Shown: positions 5,683-9,869 of the stretch, piece by piece
How positions within the stretch are numbered: position 1 is the stretch's first letter
Layout: the number at the start of each line of letters is the position of its first letter
DNA from: CAYJEQ01 sp964369235
GTDB taxonomy: Bacteria; Bacillota; Clostridia; Oscillospirales; Ruminococcaceae
Direction of reading: 5' to 3'
Assembly: GCA_964369235.1 (NCBI GenBank)
Contig: CAYJEQ010000086.1
Location: 1-9,869 of the forward strand
Length of the DNA: 9,869 nucleotides
Position numbers and translations under genes: made by a program
The notes under the pieces: generated by a model
Seen by the model: the letters and a program-made list of their open reading frames with translations, nothing else
Databases searched by the model: none
What the model was told of the DNA's origin: nothing

Positions 5683-8600
5683 TGAGATCATTAATCACAC
5701 TTTCACTTAGAAGACCGGTTACTATATTTCTAGCAATACTATGTTTAGTAGTGTTTGGCGGTAGTTCTATACTAACAACACCACTAGAGTTAATGCCAGA
5801 GATGGAATTCCCAATGCTTATAGTAATTACTCCTTACCCTAATGCAGCTCCAGAAGATGTAGAAGCCCTAGTTACAAGAGGGGTAGAAGATGCCGCCGAA
5901 ACAGTAACAGGGGTAGAGAATATATCCTCAACCTCCTCAGAAAACCAGTCCATGGTTATGATTGAGTTAGGATATGGATCAGATATATCACAGGCAAAGG
6001 AAGAACTGCGTGCTAACCTAGATATTGCAGCTTTTACCATGCCTGAAGATGCAGGCGACTCTATTATTGTAGAGATGGATGTAGATGCAATACCAGCAGT
6101 AGTGCTTTCAGCAACAGCAGAAGGAGATTTAGATGTACTTAGCTATGTTAATGAGTATGTTGTACCTCAGATTGACCGTGTTGACGGGGTTGCTTCTGTT
6201 GATGTATCCGGTGGTAGTTCACAGTATATTTCTGTAGAGCTTAATGCAGAGAAGATGTCCCAGTATGGACTTACCATGACTAGTATTTCACAGCTAATTG
6301 GTTCTGCTGATTTTACAATGCCAGCAGGAGAGATTTCTCAGGGAAATATAGACATCTCTATGAGAGGTGGGGTATCCTATGACACAGCAGCGTCCCTAAG
6401 AGATATACCAATCACACTGAGAACTGGAGATATAATCTACCTATCAGATGTGGCTACAATTAATCAAAAAGCAAAAGAATCCTCTAGTTTAAGCCGTACA
6501 AATGGTAGTGAAGATGTAAGTATCTCTGTTACAAAAAGCCAAAGTGCAGCTACACTGGATGTTAGTGAAAATGTAATAAAATTAATGGATGAGATAAATG
6601 CACAGGATATCGGAATTAAACTAGCAGTTGTAACCGATACCAGTGAAGAAATCGTAGCAGCAGTAGAATCTGTAATGCTTACAATGGCTTTAGGTATTGT
6701 ATTTGCTATGATAGTGCTGTTTATTTTCTTTAGAGATTTTAAAGCATCACTTATTGTAGGTTCTTCTATTCCAATTTCACTTCTTGTAACACTAATAGCA
6801 ATGAATTTCATGGGCTTTACCTTTAATATGTTATCCCTAGGTGGTCTTGTAATTGGTATCGGTATGATGGTTGATAACTCAATAGTTGTAATTGAGAGCT
6901 GTTTTAGAATGAGAGCAGAAGGTAAAGAATTTAAAGATGCTGCTATAGAAGGTGCTAGCATTGTTGCTACATCTATCTCAGCATCAACACTTACTACTGT
7001 AGTAGTATTCCTGCCAATGGCTATGGCTCAGGGTATGTCAGGAGAGATGTTTAGCGAAATGTGCTTTACAATCGTACTATCTCTACTAGCTTCTCTAATA
7101 TCAGCTATGACTATTGTTCCACTGGTATTCTATCGTCTAAAACCAAGGGAAAAAGCAGGTGGTATCATAAACAATATGCTTGCTTCCACAGAAGCAGCTT
7201 ACGAAAAATTACTGCCTAAAACATTAAAGCGCAAAGGCTTAGTTGTAATTATAGCTATTGCACTGCTAATAGGATCTATTAGCATGGTACCTATGATTGG
7301 CATGGAGCTAATTCCGGCAACTGATAGCGCATCTGTAGCTATTACACTAACAACAAGACCAGGTACTAATCTAGAGACAATTAATGAATTAGCAACACCT
7401 ATTGAAACCATGGTAAGTGAGCACCCAGATGTGGAAAGCTATACAATAAGCATTAATAGTAGTAATAATAGTGCAACTATTAATGGATATTTAAAAGCTG
7501 ACCGAGCTATGGAAACAGAAGAGGTTATAGAAGAGTTTAGAGTTAAAACTGCTAATCCTATTGGCTATGATATCGAAGTAGGAGCTGGTAGCAGTGGTAT
7601 GATGATGGGTGGAGGCTCTAGCGCTGGTGGAGTTTCCGTATCTATTCCAATTAACGCCGAGGACTATGACCTACTAGAAGATGCAGTAGAACAGGTAGAA
7701 GCATTTATAGCAAGTAATGAGTACATAATCTCTACATCTTCACCAATAGCAGAGGGTAATCCTCAGGCTGAGATTGAAGTTGATGTAGTTAAGGCAGCAG
7801 CTAATGGATTAACCCCAGCGCAGATTATGCAGAATGTATACTCTGTAATGGTTGGTAGCACAGCATCTACCCTTAAAAGTGATGGTGTTGAGTATGACAT
7901 AGTTGTAGAATTCCCTAAGGGAACTTACGAGAATGAATCCGATCTATATGGTATGACTATTACTAACCAGTCAGGTGTAGCTGTGCCACTGATGGATGTT
8001 GCAGATATTGTTTATTCAACAGCTTCTAGAACTGTTGAGAAAAGTAATGGTATATACACAGCTAATGTAACAGGTTCTGCGTCTCTTGGTGCACCTATTA
8101 ATCTAAGTATAGATATGTATCAGGAAGCCTTAGCAACACTTGAGCTACCAGATGGAGTTACACTTGAGCAGTCAAGTGATACACAGCAGATGATAGAGGA
8201 ATTTACAATTCTTCTTCAGGCAATTCTAACTGCTACATTCCTAGTATTTATAGTAATGGCAATGCAGTTTGAATCACCAAGATTCTCTATTATTGTAATG
8301 TTTAGTATACCATTTGCACTGATCGGTTCCTTTGGTTGTCTACTGTTATTCGGCGCTACTATAAGCATGGTATCTCTGCTTGGTTTCCTAATGCTAGTAG
8401 GTACAGTTGTTAACAATGGTATCCTACTAATTGATACAACCAATAGACTGAGAAATGAAGAAAGTAAAACCATAGAGGAAGCTCTGTGTATTGCTGGTAA
8501 AACAAGACTTCGTCCTATACTTATGACAACGCTGACAACGGTACTTGCTATGGTGCCAATGGCAATGGGTATAGGGGATTCTGGATCACTAATGCAGGGT

Positions 8601-8768
8601 ATGGCATTTGTTGTAATTGGTGGACTTGTGGCTTCCACAGTGCTAACACTACTGCTACTGCCAACATTCTATGCAATTATTGCTAAGAAGCCAAAAAAAG
8701 CTAAGAAAAGTAAAAAGAATAAAAAAGATAAGGGTTCAAGGAATCAGGAAATCTACACCTTTGAATAA
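5682..8768 (+). CDS. RND-family efflux pump, HAE1/AcrB-like inner-membrane transporter
   Basis: A 1028-residue proton-driven exporter, full length for the family. Twelve membrane segments are visible near residues 10-30, 328-350, 356-376, 384-404, 432-452, 460-485, 519-540, 841-860, 867-890, 894-917, 943-964 and 972-1000, with large external loops (about 31-327 and 541-840) forming the porter domains. TM4 carries GIGMMVDNSIVVIE: Asp398 matches AcrB Asp407, while AcrB Asp408 is Asn399. TM10 carries VGTVVNNGILLID, with Asn911 at the AcrB Lys940 position. Such VDN/VNN variants are, to my knowledge, common in Gram-positive and other HAE1 relatives. The external loop holds a Gly/Ser/Met run (634-650), and the cytoplasmic tail has 11 lysines in residues 1002-1017. 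The GTG start has GGAGG at 5670-5674 and shares one base with the adaptor stop. A terminator follows. The substrate cannot be told; drugs, bile salts or lipopeptides (as for Bacillus SwrC) are possibilities. Confidence 0.95.
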   Translation: MRSLITLSLRRPVTIFLAILCLVVFGGSSILTTPLELMPEMEFPMLIVITPYPNAAPEDVEALVTRGVEDAAETVTGVENISSTSSENQSMVMIELGYGSDISQAKEELRANLDIAAFTMPEDAGDSIIVEMDVDAIPAVVLSATAEGDLDVLSYVNEYVVPQIDRVDGVASVDVSGGSSQYISVELNAEKMSQYGLTMTSISQLIGSADFTMPAGEISQGNIDISMRGGVSYDTAASLRDIPITLRTGDIIYLSDVATINQKAKESSSLSRTNGSEDVSISVTKSQSAATLDVSENVIKLMDEINAQDIGIKLAVVTDTSEEIVAAVESVMLTMALGIVFAMIVLFIFFRDFKASLIVGSSIPISLLVTLIAMNFMGFTFNMLSLGGLVIGIGMMVDNSIVVIESCFRMRAEGKEFKDAAIEGASIVATSISASTLTTVVVFLPMAMAQGMSGEMFSEMCFTIVLSLLASLISAMTIVPLVFYRLKPREKAGGIINNMLASTEAAYEKLLPKTLKRKGLVVIIAIALLIGSISMVPMIGMELIPATDSASVAITLTTRPGTNLETINELATPIETMVSEHPDVESYTISINSSNNSATINGYLKADRAMETEEVIEEFRVKTANPIGYDIEVGAGSSGMMMGGGSSAGGVSVSIPINAEDYDLLEDAVEQVEAFIASNEYIISTSSPIAEGNPQAEIEVDVVKAAANGLTPAQIMQNVYSVMVGSTASTLKSDGVEYDIVVEFPKGTYENESDLYGMTITNQSGVAVPLMDVADIVYSTASRTVEKSNGIYTANVTGSASLGAPINLSIDMYQEALATLELPDGVTLEQSSDTQQMIEEFTILLQAILTATFLVFIVMAMQFESPRFSIIVMFSIPFALIGSFGCLLLFGATISMVSLLGFLMLVGTVVNNGILLIDTTNRLRNEESKTIEEALCIAGKTRLRPILMTTLTTVLAMVPMAMGIGDSGSLMQGMAFVVIGGLVASTVLTLLLLPTFYAIIAKKPKKAKKSKKNKKDKGSRNQEIYTFE

Positions 8769-8795
8769 GTCTTAGAATATTCGACTAATATAATT

Positions 8796-8835
8796 AAACA
8801 GAGCCAAGGCAGTAAATCTGCTTTGGCTCTGTTTT
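8796..8835 (+). terminator. Intrinsic terminator of the efflux operon
   Basis: AAACAGAGCCAAGGCAG (8796-8812) pairs with CTGCTTTGGCTCTGTTT (8818-8834): 17 bp with one wobble, a five-base TAAAT loop, and the right arm ending in TTTT (8832-8835). It begins 27 bases after the pump stop. Confidence 0.93.
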
Positions 8836-8912
8836 GTGGAGATATATTATTAGGTGTTAAAAACTTTGCTGTAATCAATAGATGATAAGGAGAATATTCC
8901 AAAATATTTTAA

Positions 8913-8941
8913 TTGACAATGTAGAGATAAATCTATATATT
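8913..8941 (+). promoter_or_regulatory. Sigma-A-type promoter for the PHP gene
   Basis: TTGACA at 8913-8918, 17 bases, TATATT at 8936-8941. Transcription would start near 8948, giving a leader of about 107 bases. A weak 7-bp AT dyad (9006-9012 with 9020-9026) lies in that leader. I see nothing else in the gap 8769-9054 apart from the terminator before it and two GAATATTC palindromes. Confidence 0.75.
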
Positions 8942-9040
8942 ATAGTAGTGAGATTAATAGTCTGTATTTATAGTGTAGAATAAATTAGCAGATTAAGGTT
9001 TTAAATTTATATAGCTTAAATATAAAAGTTATGGCGAAGA

Positions 9041-9045
9041 AAGGA
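9041..9045 (+). promoter_or_regulatory. Ribosome binding site fixing the PHP start
   Basis: AAGGA at 9041-9045, preceded by GAAG, lies nine bases before the ATG at 9055. The in-frame ATG at 9031 has only an AT-rich, SD-less sequence before it. Confidence 0.7.
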
Positions 9046-9054
9046 TGGGTTAAT

Positions 9055-9771
9055 ATGAAGATACTTTTTGATTTACATACCCATACAATAAGCAGTGGAC
9101 ATGCTTACAGTACATTACAGGAGAATATTGTAGCAGCACAGAATGTTGGGCTGTTAGCTTATGGTTTTAGCGATCATGCTGAAAGTTTACCAGGTACTGT
9201 AAAAAACATATATTTTCATAATTTAAAGGTAGTACCTAGAGAAATAGATGGGTTACTGGTATATAGAGGTGTTGAGGCAAACATTATAGGTTATGATGGT
9301 GCTATTGATTGCGATAATAAGATGTATAAAGTAGCCGACTATATTATTGCCAGCCTACATACTTTATGTATAAAGCCAAGTGATTTAGAGGCGAATACCC
9401 AGATGCTACTAAAAGCTATGGACAATCCATATATAAAAATTCTAGGACATCCTGATGATGGTAGATACCCCCTAGATTACCCAGCTATTATAAAAAAAGC
9501 AAAAGAAAAAAATATTATGATAGAGCTTAATAATTCCTCACTAAGCCCATTTAATCCTAGGGTGGGCGCTAGGGAAAACATTATTACTATTATGGAGATT
9601 TGTAAGGAGTATCAGTGCATGGTAGTTTTAGGTAGTGATAGCCATTTTAGTTATTCAGTAGGGAAGTTTGACCAGATAATTGAGCTAATTAAGGAGCATG
9701 ATTTCCCAGAAGATTTAATAGCAAATCTTAATATGAAACATCTAGATACAATTATGAGAATAGTAGATTAA
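9055..9771 (+). CDS. PHP-domain metal-dependent phosphoesterase, YcdX-like
   Basis: A 238-residue cytosolic protein filling a single PHP (polymerase and histidinol phosphatase) domain, a distorted TIM barrel that binds three metal ions and hydrolyses phosphate esters. The nine ligands of E. coli YcdX are all present with near-identical spacing: H8-x-H10, H16, H41 (in SDHAE), E74, H102, H132 (in GHPDD), D195 and H197 (in GSDSH). Length matches YcdX (about 245). The physiological substrate of this family is uncertain; histidinol phosphatase is an alternative, but no his genes are nearby and the motif layout fits YcdX better. The start at 9055 is preferred over the ATG at 9031 because AAGGA at 9041-9045 is correctly placed and the family opens directly with the strand leading to DLHTHT. 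It has its own promoter (8913-8941) and is not in an operon here. Confidence 0.92.
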   Translation: MKILFDLHTHTISSGHAYSTLQENIVAAQNVGLLAYGFSDHAESLPGTVKNIYFHNLKVVPREIDGLLVYRGVEANIIGYDGAIDCDNKMYKVADYIIASLHTLCIKPSDLEANTQMLLKAMDNPYIKILGHPDDGRYPLDYPAIIKKAKEKNIMIELNNSSLSPFNPRVGARENIITIMEICKEYQCMVVLGSDSHFSYSVGKFDQIIELIKEHDFPEDLIANLNMKHLDTIMRIVD

Positions 9772-9822
9772 TGCTATATTAAGTAGTGTTTTCAAAAATG
9801 TTAGAATAAATCTCAGTCAAGA

Positions 9823-9864
9823 CCACCCGTGACAACGGGTGGCTTGCACTAACCCTATAAGGGT
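9823..9864. repeat. Tandem hairpins, possible end of an IS200/IS605-type element or other repeat
   Basis: CCACCCGT (9823-9830) pairs with ACGGGTGG (9835-9842) around GACA. After CTTGCACTA comes a second hairpin: ACCCT (9852-9856), ATA, AGGGT (9860-9864). Neither is followed by a T-run, so a simple terminator for the PHP gene is not the best reading, although it cannot be excluded. Paired short hairpins joined by a GCAC-containing linker resemble subterminal structures of IS200/IS605-group elements as I remember them. The window ends five bases later, so no transposase or TnpB gene can be seen. Confidence 0.35.
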
Positions 9865-9869
9865 ATTAT

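Noticed and set aside
6464..6961. Minus-strand frame of 165 codons inside the pump gene
   Set aside because: It is antisense to a highly conserved RND region, with Ile/Ser/Thr-rich composition typical of shadow frames.
8882..8983. Small + strand frame of 33 codons before the PHP gene
   Set aside because: No ribosome binding site, and it spans the PHP promoter.
1..9869. CRISPR array, phage genes, toxin-antitoxin or defence genes
   Set aside because: No regularly spaced repeats, integrase, capsid, toxin or nuclease signatures are visible in any frame.

Overview
The window is AT-rich and all seven genes I accept lie on the + strand. The content points to a low-GC Gram-positive of the class Clostridia, possibly a spore-former. 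The signs are strong purine-rich Shine-Dalgarno sites, clean sigma-A promoters (TTGACA/TATAAT type), U-tailed intrinsic terminators, a DacF-type D,D-carboxypeptidase, a clostridial-looking PyrB, and leucine and isoleucine codons rich in CTA/TTA and ATA. The genus cannot be fixed from this sequence alone, and nothing in the window shows an outer membrane.

Layout. 1-107: a leader with small dyads. 108-1250: secreted penicillin-binding D-Ala-D-Ala carboxypeptidase. 1456-1872: a small P-loop protein of unknown role, with its own promoter, a hairpin in the leader and a strong terminator. 2132-2731: an unrecognised protein with 23 cysteines in 199 residues, preceded by a weak sigma-K-like promoter and followed by three hairpins. 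3018-3932: aspartate carbamoyltransferase (pyrB), standing alone between a consensus promoter and a terminator. 4246-5682 and 5682-8768: a two-gene RND efflux operon (lipoprotein adaptor plus 12-TM pump) whose stop and start codons share one base. Its promoter has an inverted repeat on each side. 9055-9771: a YcdX-type PHP metal-dependent phosphoesterase with all nine metal ligands. 9823-9864: two back-to-back hairpins that may be the edge of a mobile element or repeat continuing beyond the window.

The genes form separate transcription units rather than one pathway: wall maturation, pyrimidine synthesis, drug or lipid efflux and a metallophosphoesterase sit side by side, mostly separated by terminators. 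Only the adaptor and pump clearly work together. For three genes (pyrB, the adaptor, the PHP protein) the Shine-Dalgarno position supports a start downstream of the longest possible reading frame, and I annotate those shorter forms.

I see no clear new multi-gene system. The least explained items are the cysteine-rich protein with its unusual 3' hairpin cluster, the small orphan P-loop protein, the operator-like dyads around the efflux promoter, and the tandem hairpins at the right edge.
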